NCBI GenBank assembly: GCA_039819095.1
Contig: JBCBSP010000005.1
Location: forward strand, 124,001 to 188,000
Reading direction: 5' to 3'
DNA length: 64,000 nt
From: JBCBSP01 sp039819095
Lineage (GTDB): Bacteria > Pseudomonadota > Alphaproteobacteria > Caulobacterales > Maricaulaceae
The position numbers and the translations under genes are program-made. Shown piece by piece: positions 44,601 to 56,289 of the stretch (positions are counted from its first letter, which is position 1; each line of letters starts with the position of its first letter). Below the pieces are notes generated by a model, which made no database searches, was not told the origin of the DNA, and saw only the letters and a list, made by a program, of their open reading frames with translations.

Positions 44601-47600
44601 TCATCTAACCGGTCGGTTACGATAGGATTGTAATGAGCGCGGTTCAAGCGCGCCTGCATCAATCTCCGCCAGAGACTGCACAGCGGCCCGCGACGCGGCT
44701 GCGGTCGTATAGCAGGGCACTTTCAATTCCAGCGAGGTGCGGCGGATGGAATAGCTGTCCAGTTGCGACTGGCGGCCCTCGGTGGTGTTGAAGACCAGTT
44801 GCACTTCTCCGTTCTTGATGGCGTCGACAATGTGAGGCCGGCCCTCATAGACCTTGTTGACCCGGATGACCGGCACGCCGGCTTCGGTCAGCGTGGCCGC
44901 GGTGCCGCCTGTGGCCATGATCGAGAAGCCCAGCTTGGCCAGGATGAAACACGACTCGATCATTTGCGGCTTGTCGGAGTCTTTCAGCGAAACGAAGACG
45001 CAGCCTGAGCGCGGCAGGTTGGTGCCGGCGCCGATTTCGGCTTTGGCGAAAGCCGCTTCAAAGCGCTGATCAATGCCCATCACCTCGCCGGTCGAACGCA
45101 TCTCCGGTCCCAGCACCGGATCGACGCCGGGGAAACGCGCGAACGGCATCACCGCCTCCTTCACCGCAACATGCTCAGGATCGCCCGACGGCAGATCGAA
45201 ATCGGCCAGCTTGGCTCCGGCCATCACCTGCGCGGCGATGCGCGCGACCGGCGCGCCGACCGCCTTGGCCACAAAGGGCACGGTCCGGCTGGCGCGCGGA
45301 TTGACTTCCAGAACGAAGATTTCGCCATCCTTGATCGCGTACTGGACATTCATCAGGCCGCGAACGCCGATCGCGCGCGCCAGAGCGTTGGTCTCATGCT
45401 TCAGCTCGTCGATCAGCGCCGTATCCAGCGAATGCGGCGGCAGAGCGCAGGCGGAATCTCCAGAGTGAACGCCCGCCTCCTCGATATGCTCCATCACCCC
45501 GGCGATCCACACATCGCTTCCGTCGCACACCGCATCGACATCCACCTCGATGGCGTCGGTCAGATACCGGTCGAGCAGAAGCGGGCTGGCGCCGGAGACC
45601 TCCACCGCGCTGCGGATATAGCGCTGCAGGCCCTCCTCATCGCGCACGATCTCCATCGCCCGGCCGCCAAGCACGAAGCTGGGGCGCAGCACGAGCGGGA
45701 AGCCGAGCTGGGCGGCTGCGCTGACGGCTTCGGATTCAGAATGCACGATGGCGTTCGGCGGTTGGCGCAGGCCCAGCTCATCCAGCAGCGCCTTGAAGCG
45801 CTCGCGGTCCTCGGCCAGATCGATCGCGTCGGGCGCGGTGCCCAGGATCGGCACGCCGGCCGCTTCCAGATCCGCGGCCAGCTTCAGCGGGGTCTGCCCG
45901 CCGTACTGAACCACGACGCCGAGAAACTCGCCGCTGGCGCGTTCGGTCTCGATGACCTCCAGCACGTCCTCAGCGGTGAGCGGTTCGAAATAGAGCCGGT
46001 CGGCGGTGTCGTAATCGGTAGAGACGGTCTCCGGATTGCAGTTCAACATGATGGATTCGATATCCATGTCGGCGAACGCAAAGGCGGCGTGGCAGCAGCA
46101 ATAATCAAACTCGATGCCCTGACCGATCCGGTTCGGCCCGCCGCCCAGGATCATCGCCTTGCGCCGCCCGGTCGGCTCAGATTCGCATTCCGCTTCAGAG
46201 CTGGCGACCGGCGGAGTTTCGTAGCTGGAATACATGTAGGGCGTGGCCGCCTCGAACTCGGCGGCGCAGGTGTCGACGCGCTTGAAGACTGGACGCACGC
46301 CGAGTGCGCGGCGCGTGTCGCGCACATCGGCTTCGACCATGCCGGTCAGGCTGGCCAGGCGCGCATCGGAAAAGCCCATGGCCTTGAGCGCGCGCATGGC
46401 TTCAGCATCTCCCGGCAGCCCGTTGGCGCGCACCTCCTCTTCGATCGCCACCAGTTCTTCGATCTGGCGCAGGAACCAGGGTTCATACAGGCTCGCCGCA
46501 TGCACCTCGTCGACGGTGAGGCCTTCGCGGAAGGCCTGCGCGATCACCAGAAGCCGGTCCGGCGTCGGGCGCGCGAGCGCGCCGAACATGGCCTGCTTGC
46601 GCCCGTCCGGACCATCAGCGGCGGCCAGGCCCTCCACCTCGATCTCGTCAAACCCGGTCAGGCCCGTCTCCAGGCTGCGCAGGGCTTTCTGCACGCTCTC
46701 CTGAAAGCTGCGGCCCATGCTCATGGCTTCGCCGACCGACTTCATGGAGGTGCTGAGCACCGCCTCTGCGCCGGGATATTTCTCAAACGCGAAGCGGGGA
46801 ATCTTGGTGACGACGTAATCAATCGTCGGTTCAAACGAGGCCGGGGTCGCGCCGCCTGTGATCTCGTTGTCGATCTCATCAAGCGTGTAGCCGACCGCCA
46901 GCTTGGCCGCGACCTTGGCGATGGGAAAGCCGGTGGCCTTCGACGCCAGCGCGGAGGAGCGCGATACGCGCGGGTTCATCTCGATGACGACCATGCGGCC
47001 GGTCTTGGGATCGACGGCGAACTGAACGTTCGAGCCTCCGGTTTCCACACCGATCTCGCGCAGCACCGCGATGGAGGCGCTGCGCATGCGCTGATATTCC
47101 TTGTCGGTCAGGGTCAGGGTCGGCGCCACGGTGATGGAATCGCCGGTATGCACGCCCATCGGATCGATATTCTCGATCGAGCAGACGATGATGCAATTGT
47201 CCGCGCGGTCGCGGACCACCTCCATCTCATACTCTTTCCAGCCGAGCACGCTTTCCTCGACCAGCACTTCCTGCGTAGGCGAGGCGGCGAGGCCGGCCGT
47301 GACGATTTCTCTGAATTCCTCGATATTATAGGCGATGCCGCCGCCGGTTCCGCCCATGGTGAAGGAGGGGCGGATGACGCTGGGAAGACCGAGCTCCTCC
47401 AGCACGGCTTCGGCCTCGATCAGCGAGTTGGCGGTGCGCGATTTGGGGCTTTCGAGTCCGATCTTTTCCATGGCCTGGCGGAAGCGCTCGCGGTTTTCCG
47501 CCTTGTCTATGACATCGGCCTTCGCGCCGATCATCTCCACGCCGAACAGGTCGAGCACGCCGCGCCGGTCCAGCTCCAGCGCGCAATTGAGCGCAGTCTG

Positions 47601-47876
47601 CCCGCCCATGGTGGGAAGCAGCGCGTCGGGTCGCTCCTTCTCGATCACCTTGGCGACCATTTCCGGGGTGATCGGCTCGATATAGGTGGCGTCGGCCAAC
47701 TCCGGATCGGTCATGATCGTGGCCGGGTTGGAGTTCACCAGAATGACCCGAAAACCCTCTTCCTTGAGCGCCTTGACCGCCTGAACCCCGGAATAATCGA
47801 ACTCGCAGGCCTGCCCGATCACAATGGGCCCGGCGCCGATGATCAGGATGGACTGAAGGTCTGTGCGCTTGGGCAT
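44601..47876 (-). CDS. carB: CarB: carbamoyl phosphate synthase large subunit
   Basis: 1091 residues with two homologous ATP-grasp halves. It makes carbamoyl phosphate for arginine and pyrimidine synthesis from ammonia delivered by CarA. Visible parts: LIIGAGPIVIGQACEFDYSG at the start, the first EMNPRVSRSSALASKATG and the second EVNPRASRTVPFVAKA, and a C-terminal MGS-like regulatory domain (KLGFSIMATGGTAATL). The ATG at 47876 gives the family start MPKRTDLQSILI. carA is not in the window. Confidence 0.98.
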   Translation of the reverse strand: MPKRTDLQSILIIGAGPIVIGQACEFDYSGVQAVKALKEEGFRVILVNSNPATIMTDPELADATYIEPITPEMVAKVIEKERPDALLPTMGGQTALNCALELDRRGVLDLFGVEMIGAKADVIDKAENRERFRQAMEKIGLESPKSRTANSLIEAEAVLEELGLPSVIRPSFTMGGTGGGIAYNIEEFREIVTAGLAASPTQEVLVEESVLGWKEYEMEVVRDRADNCIIVCSIENIDPMGVHTGDSITVAPTLTLTDKEYQRMRSASIAVLREIGVETGGSNVQFAVDPKTGRMVVIEMNPRVSRSSALASKATGFPIAKVAAKLAVGYTLDEIDNEITGGATPASFEPTIDYVVTKIPRFAFEKYPGAEAVLSTSMKSVGEAMSMGRSFQESVQKALRSLETGLTGFDEIEVEGLAAADGPDGRKQAMFGALARPTPDRLLVIAQAFREGLTVDEVHAASLYEPWFLRQIEELVAIEEEVRANGLPGDAEAMRALKAMGFSDARLASLTGMVEADVRDTRRALGVRPVFKRVDTCAAEFEAATPYMYSSYETPPVASSEAECESEPTGRRKAMILGGGPNRIGQGIEFDYCCCHAAFAFADMDIESIMLNCNPETVSTDYDTADRLYFEPLTAEDVLEVIETERASGEFLGVVVQYGGQTPLKLAADLEAAGVPILGTAPDAIDLAEDRERFKALLDELGLRQPPNAIVHSESEAVSAAAQLGFPLVLRPSFVLGGRAMEIVRDEEGLQRYIRSAVEVSGASPLLLDRYLTDAIEVDVDAVCDGSDVWIAGVMEHIEEAGVHSGDSACALPPHSLDTALIDELKHETNALARAIGVRGLMNVQYAIKDGEIFVLEVNPRASRTVPFVAKAVGAPVARIAAQVMAGAKLADFDLPSGDPEHVAVKEAVMPFARFPGVDPVLGPEMRSTGEVMGIDQRFEAAFAKAEIGAGTNLPRSGCVFVSLKDSDKPQMIESCFILAKLGFSIMATGGTAATLTEAGVPVIRVNKVYEGRPHIVDAIKNGEVQLVFNTTEGRQSQLDSYSIRRTSLELKVPCYTTAAASRAAVQSLAEIDAGALEPRSLQSYRNRPVR

Positions 47877-48026
47877 GGGCGGCTTCCTGTCTGGCTCACA
47901 CGCGCGCACACGCGCTCTCGCCAGGGCCCGATTGCGGACCAGGGAGAGGCGGACGGCGTCAATTCATCGCTAGGCGGACGGTGTATCCGGGAATCACCGC
48001 GTTGGCGAGAGGCGATGTGAGGGCGC

Positions 48027-48305
48027 TCAGAACCCCATCAAGTTCGCCAGCCTCTCCCCAGCGGGTACGACTATCTGAACCAGTTTCAGTCCGAACCCGC
48101 CTGCCAGAGCCAGCAAAACCCAAGTTTGCTGGAGGCTGGCGATCACAGCGAGGGTTCTGGCGTCTTCGAGATACTGCTCGCGCTTGGTCTGATCGTCACA
48201 ACGAAGCGCCAGATGCTCAAGGCGTCTGGCCCTGAGGGCCCTAGCGACCGTGTAAATCCCGGCAATGACCAGCAGGAGATCGGATATCCAGCCAATCGCC
48301 AGCAC
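48027..48305 (-). CDS. Small two-helix membrane protein
   Basis: 92 residues, two predicted membrane helices (~5-22 and ~60-85) separated by a charged loop (ALRCDDQTKREQYLEDARTL). No family recognised. It follows the HTH protein after seven bases and is the last of three same-strand genes at 49247-48027. Confidence 0.6.
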   Translation of the reverse strand: MLAIGWISDLLLVIAGIYTVARALRARRLEHLALRCDDQTKREQYLEDARTLAVIASLQQTWVLLALAGGFGLKLVQIVVPAGERLANLMGF

Positions 48306-48312
48306 AGCCCGC

Positions 48313-48645
48313 TCACTCGATAACGATCTTCAAAGTCTTATCCATCGCAAGAGCGATCTGGGCTAACGTAGCTATTGTTCCACCTTTGACTGAGTGACCA
48401 TTGGCGAGTCGCGAGACGGTGGCTGGATCCGGGCCGCCATTCTGCGCCAATTGCCTCAGGCTGCCCTGATAGGCGTTAAGCGCTGTAGTGACAGCATCCG
48501 CCACCTCAGTGCGTGCAAGAAAATCCGCAGCTTCCCGAACGGCTTCGCGATCAGCATTTGATTCACGCGGCGATAGCGGCGCCTCTACGGCCTTATAAAC
48601 CGCGCCCGAAGCCACACCATCTAATGAGTATTCCAGTTTAGCCAC
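48313..48645 (-). CDS. XRE-type HTH protein, antitoxin-like
   Basis: 110 residues from a GTG with AGGAG seven bases upstream; a TTG at 48696 overlapping the previous stop is the alternative. Residues ~55-110 form the XRE helix-turn-helix (QGSLRQLAQNGGPDPATVSRLANG, then TIATLAQIALAMDKTLKIVIE), as in HigA-like antitoxins. TTGACA at the end of the preceding gene could be the -35 box of its own promoter. Confidence 0.7.
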   Translation of the reverse strand: MAKLEYSLDGVASGAVYKAVEAPLSPRESNADREAVREAADFLARTEVADAVTTALNAYQGSLRQLAQNGGPDPATVSRLANGHSVKGGTIATLAQIALAMDKTLKIVIE

Positions 48646-48692
48646 AACATCGCTCCTATTACTTGGCGAGTTTAGCAATATTGTCGATTTTG

Positions 48693-49247
48693 TCAACGCA
48701 TGGCGTTTAGCGCCAATGCATATTCAGGCGCTCGTTCAGACCAATCGGTCAGCATTTTTGTCTCAAGACCCAGTTCAATGATGGCTGGCCCGACATCTTC
48801 GTTCAGCCCTATCCACGCGATCTCAAGACGACGGAGCGGGTCGAAATAAATGACCAGCCCCGTCAAATCAGAAAACTTACGCTGCGCTTCCGGACCGCAC
48901 TTCAGCAGGGCGTAGTAGCTGTGCGGGTCGGGCGATGACGGCGAGAGCCGACGACCGGGCAGCAGCAAACCATGCAACATCGCAGCGGCCGCATTCGGCC
49001 ATCCCTGTCGGGCTCGCGGCGCGAACAACAGAGTGTCAAGTGTCGTCATCCGGCCATCGACGAGATAGGGTTCGCCAGCCTGTTTGAGGCGGCGTTGGCG
49101 TGTTTCAAGGCTCCTCGCCAGAGCTTCCAAAGCACGCCGCATTGCGCGGACGCGGAGAGCCGCCCGCGCTCCGTGATGAGTTTCGGTGCGGCGGTACCCG
49201 GCCTGCGTAGCGGTTAGCCGGGCTTGATCAAAGGTCACCGTCAGCAA
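48693..49247 (-). CDS. Hypothetical protein upstream of the HTH gene
   Basis: 184 residues, starting with TTG behind GGAG (five bases). The N-terminal ~60 residues are Arg/Ala-rich helix; the C-terminal part (YYALLKCGPEAQRKFSDLTG, LEIAWIGLNEDVGPAIIELG) looks like a compact alpha/beta domain. No family recognised. As the gene before an antitoxin-like regulator it could be the toxic partner, but it is larger than most toxins and this is a guess. Confidence 0.6.
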   Translation of the reverse strand: MLTVTFDQARLTATQAGYRRTETHHGARAALRVRAMRRALEALARSLETRQRRLKQAGEPYLVDGRMTTLDTLLFAPRARQGWPNAAAAMLHGLLLPGRRLSPSSPDPHSYYALLKCGPEAQRKFSDLTGLVIYFDPLRRLEIAWIGLNEDVGPAIIELGLETKMLTDWSERAPEYALALNAMR

Positions 49248-49385
49248 GACGTCTCCGAATTGTCGAGCCGTTGACCAGCCTCTGATTGAAAAATCCTAGA
49301 CGGTGTCGAGAGTGATGCACAAGGGTGTTGTAACGCGAAAGCGCTAGCGGCGCAGGGCCTGAACGAGGCGGCGGCCGGCTGGCGC

Positions 49386-50036
49386 TCATACCGCCGAGTG
49401 TTCGCCCAGCTCGCGGCGCATGTTCGCGCGCGCCGGCTCACCGAACTCGGCCTCATAGATATCGGTCAGGAATACGCGGTCCCGCTGAAGCTGTGCGGTC
49501 AGGAAGGCCGCCCGCCCCTTGCGATAGAGCGGGCCGGGCGCCCAGAAATACTCCGCGCGCACGCCCTTTGCATAGCGCTCATAGACCTCCGGCGGCGCGC
49601 CGATGATCGCGCAGTCCATGTCGAGAAAGAGATTGTCATCAAGATCGCCGCCGCCCTGGGCGTGATCAGCGGTGGCGCAAATGAGCGCTGCTACACGTTC
49701 GATCATTTCAGGGGCGGCGCCCATCACGTTCAACGAGCGGCGTGCAAGTTCGGCGGAGCGCGCCTCATTGTCCTTTCGCCAGGACAGGTAAATCGCGTCG
49801 TGAAACCAGGCGGCGAAGCGCACGCGGGCAAAATCGGTGATGAGATTCGCACGCTGTTCAATCTCGGCGAACAGAAACTCCAGATGACCTAAACCGTGAT
49901 AGCGGCGTAACGCCCCGGCATGCTGAGCCATGATACGACGACCGATACGCGCATCCGGATCAGTCAAGCCAGCGTCCGCGACGTGTCTCGTCCACAATGC
50001 AAGCAGCGCGCGTTTGCGTTCCGCTCTCGTGCTCAT
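49386..50036 (-). CDS. HD-superfamily metal-dependent phosphohydrolase
   Basis: 216 residues of the COG4339 group: RRYHGLGHLEFL holds the first His, AAWFHDAIY the HD pair, and ICATADHAQGG and LDMDCAIIG further metal or structural residues. Substrate unknown; no operon partner. The gene ends near a stretch (49248-49385) where no feature was seen. Confidence 0.88.
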   Translation of the reverse strand: MSTRAERKRALLALWTRHVADAGLTDPDARIGRRIMAQHAGALRRYHGLGHLEFLFAEIEQRANLITDFARVRFAAWFHDAIYLSWRKDNEARSAELARRSLNVMGAAPEMIERVAALICATADHAQGGGDLDDNLFLDMDCAIIGAPPEVYERYAKGVRAEYFWAPGPLYRKGRAAFLTAQLQRDRVFLTDIYEAEFGEPARANMRRELGEHSAV

Positions 50037-50187
50037 CCCAACTCCAGATCCCGCCAGAGCGGAGGCCGCCGGCGCCGCGGCGCGATCATCAGGCAGGCGC
50101 CTTCATGGATGGAGGTCTTGCGCCCTAGAGGTGCTCACCAACCGGGCCGGGCACCGGGCCTCGCAATCTCACCCTTCGATGACAAGG

Positions 50188-50220
50188 CAAAAAGCCCCGG
50201 CGATCGCACGCCGGGGCCTT
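50188..50220 (-). terminator. Rho-independent terminator of the thiolase gene
   Basis: The minus strand has a GCCCCGGC/GCCGGGGC stem with an eight-base loop followed by TTTTT, 25 bases after the thiolase stop. Confidence 0.88.
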
Positions 50221-50244
50221 TGATATCCGCTAGCGATTCATCAC

Positions 50245-51432
50245 CTAGTTCAGGCGCTCGATCGCGACCGCCGTGGCTTCGCCGCCGCCGATGCACAGCG
50301 AGGCGACGCCTTTGCTGGCGCCGCGATTTTCCATGGCGGCGATAAGCGTGACCATGATGCGCGCGCCTGAAGCGCCGATCGGGTGGCCAAGCGCGCAGGC
50401 GCCGCCATTGACATTGACCTTGTCGTGATCGAGCCCGAGCTCCTTCATGGCGACCATGGGCACCATGGCGAAGGCCTCATTGATCTCCCACAGATCCACA
50501 TCGGAGGTCTGCCAGCCGGCCTTGTCGAGAACCTTGCGCATGGCCGGAACCGGGGCCGTGGTGAAGTAGGCCGGCTCATGGGCGTGCGCCGCCGTGGCGA
50601 CGATTTTCGCCAGCGGTTTCAGCCCGCGCCGGTCCGCCTCGCTGGCGCGCATCAGCACCAGGGCCGCGGCGCCGTCTGAAATCGCCGAAGCGTTCGCGGC
50701 GGTGACTGTGCCATCTTTGGTGAAGGCGGGGCGCAGCTGCGGGATTTTCTCCGGGCGCGCCTTGCGGGGCAGCTCATCGGTCTCCACGGTCACCTCGCCC
50801 TTGCGGGACTTGATGGTCACCGGGGTGATCTCGCGTTTGAAATCGCCCTTTTCGGTGGCGTCCTGCGCCCGCTTCAGAGTCTCCAGCGCATAGGCGTCCT
50901 GGTCCTCGCGGGTGAATTGGTGCTCTGCGGCGACCATGTCGGCGTACACGCCCATGGCCTTGCCTTCATAGGCGTCTTCCAGACCATCCTGGGCCATATG
51001 GTCCTTGACCGCGTCATGGCCGTATTTGAAGCCGGTGCGGTGATTGGGCAGAAGGTGCGGCGCATTGGTCATGGATTCCATGCCGCCGGCCACGATGATC
51101 TGCGCATCGCCTGCGCCGATGGCGGCCTTGCCCATGATCGCGGCCTGCATGCCGGATCCGCACATCTTGTTGAGGGTGGTCGCCTCAACCGATTTGGGCA
51201 GATCGGCCTTCAGCGCCGCCTGGCGGGCCGGGGCCTGGCCCTGTCCTGCGCCGAGCACATTGCCCATCAGGACCATCTCAACATCATCACCGGCCACGCC
51301 GGCCTCAGCGAGCGCGGCCTTGACCGCCTGCGCGCCAAGCTCGTTCGCAGACAGGCCGGCCAGCTCGCCGAGAAGCCCGCCCATGGGCGTGCGCGCCATG
51401 CCGACAACGACAATCGGATCTTCTGCACTCAT
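50245..51432 (-). CDS. Acetyl-CoA C-acetyltransferase (thiolase)
   Basis: 395 residues, thiolase superfamily. The acylated Cys is in NKMCGSGMQAA, the His in GGACALGHPIGASGAR, and the second Cys in SLCIGGGEATA. It catalyses acetoacetyl-CoA formation or cleavage, as in polyhydroxybutyrate metabolism or ketone body and fatty-acid degradation. The neighbouring acs gene on the same strand, 180 bases upstream, fits acetyl-CoA metabolism. Confidence 0.95.
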   Translation of the reverse strand: MSAEDPIVVVGMARTPMGGLLGELAGLSANELGAQAVKAALAEAGVAGDDVEMVLMGNVLGAGQGQAPARQAALKADLPKSVEATTLNKMCGSGMQAAIMGKAAIGAGDAQIIVAGGMESMTNAPHLLPNHRTGFKYGHDAVKDHMAQDGLEDAYEGKAMGVYADMVAAEHQFTREDQDAYALETLKRAQDATEKGDFKREITPVTIKSRKGEVTVETDELPRKARPEKIPQLRPAFTKDGTVTAANASAISDGAAALVLMRASEADRRGLKPLAKIVATAAHAHEPAYFTTAPVPAMRKVLDKAGWQTSDVDLWEINEAFAMVPMVAMKELGLDHDKVNVNGGACALGHPIGASGARIMVTLIAAMENRGASKGVASLCIGGGEATAVAIERLN

Positions 51433-51612
51433 CGTGTGATCTCCACCGAGGACGACCGCGCGGCGCCGACATCATGCCGGGCCGAGCCGCCGTTCAAGAA
51501 ACATGGCGCCACATGAGGCCCCGCTACCGCGCCGCGTCAAGACCCTTCGCTGTCGCAGCATAACTCAGCAGGACCGGTCGACGCCGCTGACAGACCCTCC
51601 TGACGCGGTCGG

Positions 51613-53586
<1,974 letters not shown>

Positions 53587-53647
53587 GGCGGACTCTCCTT
53601 CTTGAGGGGGCGTGGCGGTGTTGGGGTCGCTGGGCTGTGTCATGGGA

Positions 53648-55012
53648 TCAGAAGCTGTACTTCGTCGACAGGGTGGCCCGCGTGATGGAGCCGGTCTGAC
53701 CGTTCTCCAGCTCGCGCTCACCGAAAAGGAGTTCCGCGCCCAGCGTAACGCCGGGGGCGAGCGAGATCATGTAGTTGCCGAAGCCGGACCAGACGCTCTT
53801 CGTCGCCGAGCCGCCATTCAGCGCCAGATCATTGTCAGCCTCTAAGAAGGAGTAGCCGACATTGATCCGGCGACCTTGGCCCAGAGACTGGCGCAGCGCA
53901 ATCAGCCCGCCATAGGAGGCGATGGGCTCCAGATCGCCGCTGGCGTCAGCCACCGCGCCATTGACCGCGTTCAGACCGATATAGCGCCCGAGCCCTTCGC
54001 CGCCCGTGAACGAGAAGCGCAGGTCGGAGCCTTCGCCGAGCATGGCGCGGCCCTGAACCGAGACGCCCCAGCCGAATGCGTCGCCATCGATCGCGCCGGT
54101 CTGCGCGGACAGCCGCCGGGCCAGACCCGACACGGAGATATTGCCGAAATCACCGGTCCAGTTATAGCGCGCGACCAGATCGGGCAGCGCGCCGTCGCCG
54201 GCGTCGATGCGAGCGCCGCCGCCGAATGGCGTCACCGTGGTGTCCGGGTTCTCAAGCGCGATCTGGAAGGGGCCGTCGGTGTAGCGCACCTGCGCCTGGC
54301 GCACGAAGACCATGCCGTCCGAAGCGACCAGGAAGCTGGCGCTTTCCGGAATGGCGGCGGTGTTCTGGAAAGTCGACCAATCCTGACCGACGCGCCAGGC
54401 GCCCAGCTGGGCCCAGGCCACGCGCAGGCGCGGGTTATAGGAGTTGGACACGCGTTCATTGCCGCCGGGCGAACCCAGGAAATCAAACTCCAGCCGGCTC
54501 TTCAGCGACCCCATCCCGGTCTCGGTCGGGGTCTCCGTGGCGAAGAAGAAGCGCGTGCCCTGGGCGGTGAAGTCGGCATCGGCCTCGCCGTCGCCCGACC
54601 CGCCGACCGGAATGGCGCCGGGGATGTAGAAATCGCGCGCGATGGAGGTCGGCGCGACATCGCCGTCGGAAAACTCGGTGACATGCGCATCCACATCAAT
54701 GAAGCCGCCATAGGTGATGTGCGTATTGCCGGCCATGAAGCCGTCCTGACCAGCCTCGGGCGCCGCTGCAGCCGTGGTCGCCGCCGGCGTCGCGCGCTCG
54801 ATCCGGATGACGCGGTCCTGCATGGTTTCGGTCTGGGTGCGTGCTGCGACAACCTCGTCGCGCAGCTCCCCGATCATGGCCTCCAGGGCTGCGATGCGCG
54901 CTTCAAGCGCCTCGACGTCCTGCGCGCCGGCGCCGCCGGCGATCGCCAGGGCCAGCGCTGCGCCGGCCACCGAGCGCTTGAGCGCTGACTTGAAGATAAT
55001 CTGGACGCCCAT
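53648..55012 (-). CDS. DcaP-like trimeric outer-membrane porin
   Basis: 454 residues from the ATG at 55012 (GGGAGG six bases upstream; an earlier frame start at 55117 is rejected). Signal peptide ending in GGAGAQ, an N-terminal coiled coil (VEALEARIAALEAMIGELRD), then alternating beta strands to a terminal Phe (ATLSTKYSF), as required for outer membrane insertion. NTHITYGGFIDVDAHV and WSTFQNTA match the DcaP family, which takes up small acids. The acs gene downstream suggests a carboxylate substrate; this is inference. Confidence 0.85.
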   Translation of the reverse strand: MGVQIIFKSALKRSVAGAALALAIAGGAGAQDVEALEARIAALEAMIGELRDEVVAARTQTETMQDRVIRIERATPAATTAAAAPEAGQDGFMAGNTHITYGGFIDVDAHVTEFSDGDVAPTSIARDFYIPGAIPVGGSGDGEADADFTAQGTRFFFATETPTETGMGSLKSRLEFDFLGSPGGNERVSNSYNPRLRVAWAQLGAWRVGQDWSTFQNTAAIPESASFLVASDGMVFVRQAQVRYTDGPFQIALENPDTTVTPFGGGARIDAGDGALPDLVARYNWTGDFGNISVSGLARRLSAQTGAIDGDAFGWGVSVQGRAMLGEGSDLRFSFTGGEGLGRYIGLNAVNGAVADASGDLEPIASYGGLIALRQSLGQGRRINVGYSFLEADNDLALNGGSATKSVWSGFGNYMISLAPGVTLGAELLFGERELENGQTGSITRATLSTKYSF

Positions 55013-55175
55013 GGGTCGCCTCCCGCTTCTGATCCGCGCCTCTTTCGAGCGCTGGCGGCAGTATCGGGGGTCGCACGCCGCAGCGGTATTCGCCCTTGGT
55101 CGCAGATCGGCCTGCAATCCCTGCGACTTTTTGGTGAGGCGACGCGACCACAGCCGGGCGCTAGACAGGTGGATT

Positions 55176-55868
55176 ATGGATCAGCGCTTTCGCCCTGACG
55201 TCACCGACACAGCGCCTCGCGACGGCGCCAGCCAGGTGCGGCGCGTGGTGCTGGCTGATGATCACCCCCTGTTTCGCGCCGCCCTGACCCAGGCGGTTCG
55301 GCGGGCCGCGCCGAGCGCGGACATCGTCGAGGCCGGCTCGCTTCAGGACGCGCGCGCTGCGCTGCAGGCCGGGCAGACCGACTTGCTGTGTCTTGATCTG
55401 CACATGAGCGATAGCGACGGCTTCGCCGGACTGACCGAGCTGCGCGCGGATCATCCCGCCGTTCCGGTCGCGGTGATCTCGGCCAGCCAGACCAGCGGGG
55501 TCGCCGCGCGGGCGCTGGAGTTCGGCGCGGCCGGCTTCATCCCCAAGACGAGCAGTCTGGACGAGCTGTGCGAAGCGCTCAGCGCCGTGCTTGAAGGCGA
55601 GATCTGGGCGCCGGAGGACGAGGGCGGCGAGGACGAGGCGCTGGAAAATGCGGCCCGCCTCGCCACGCTGACGCCGGCGCAGATGCGCGTGCTGCGCGGA
55701 CTGACCGCGGGCCGTCTGAACAAGCAGATCGCCTACGATATGAGCATCAGCGAAGCGACGGTCAAAGCGCACGTCACCGCGGTGTTCAGAAAGCTCGGCG
55801 TGATCAACCGCACCCAGGCCGTCCTCGTCGCCCAAGCGCTCCAGGTCGAACCGCCCGCCCAGACCTGA
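55176..55868 (+). CDS. LuxR/NarL-type response regulator
   Basis: 230 residues. Receiver domain (~22-140) with VVLADDHPLFR and the phospho-acceptor Asp in LLCLDLHMSD, then a LuxR HTH (LTPAQMRVLRGLTAGRLNKQIA, ATVKAHVTAVFRKLGV). It diverges from the porin-acs unit. Response regulators of this type (CrbR/AgmR-like) control acs in other proteobacteria, so control of acetate use is a reasonable reading. The cognate kinase is not nearby. Confidence 0.93.
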   Translation: MDQRFRPDVTDTAPRDGASQVRRVVLADDHPLFRAALTQAVRRAAPSADIVEAGSLQDARAALQAGQTDLLCLDLHMSDSDGFAGLTELRADHPAVPVAVISASQTSGVAARALEFGAAGFIPKTSSLDELCEALSAVLEGEIWAPEDEGGEDEALENAARLATLTPAQMRVLRGLTAGRLNKQIAYDMSISEATVKAHVTAVFRKLGVINRTQAVLVAQALQVEPPAQT

Positions 55869-55869
55869 C

Positions 55870-56289
55870 CGGCGCCGGCTTTGGCGCAGCGGCCCGGACC
55901 CAGCCCGATTGGGTATGCGCCGGACGCCTCTCACCGAACCCGCCCCCTTATCCCTCCCCTCAATTGGGAGAAGATCGGCGCTGGGCTCCAGCGCCATTGT
56001 CACGGAATGGGTCCCGGCTCGGAGACCGGGATGACAGGTTGAATGGGCGTCATCTCCGCGAAAGCAGGGACCCAATCCGGTCGGGCGGAACTCCCACCCC
56101 ATCGGGGATGGGATTGGCGCATCGCTGAAACCGCGATGCGTCCTTCGAGACGGCCTCCCGGCCTCCTCAGGATGAGGCATGTGAGCGCCCTGCTTCCTCA
56201 TCCTGGGAAGTTGTTCAGAAGGCGCCCCTTCTTTCGCGCGGCGCGATGGGCGATAAGCGGGCCCGCCTCACTCAGGAGTTCTCCCGCCC
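55870..56289. repeat. Repeat-rich intergenic region, including a partial copy D of the palindromic repeat
   Basis: No gene is seen. CGGAATGGGTCCCGG to CCGGGATGACA at 56003-56036 is the right half of the repeat family at 19.6-21.3 kb. Behind it lie GCGTCATCTCCGCGAAAGC (56047) and GATGCGTCCTTCGAGACGGCC (56134) with CCTCAGGATGAGG (56163), which look like pieces of other dispersed repeats. Confidence 0.7.

Noticed and set aside
45171..48020. Plus-strand open frame of 949 codons opposite carB
   Set aside because: It mirrors carB exactly on the other strand, is His/Arg/Gly-rich with no domains, and results from high GC codon bias.
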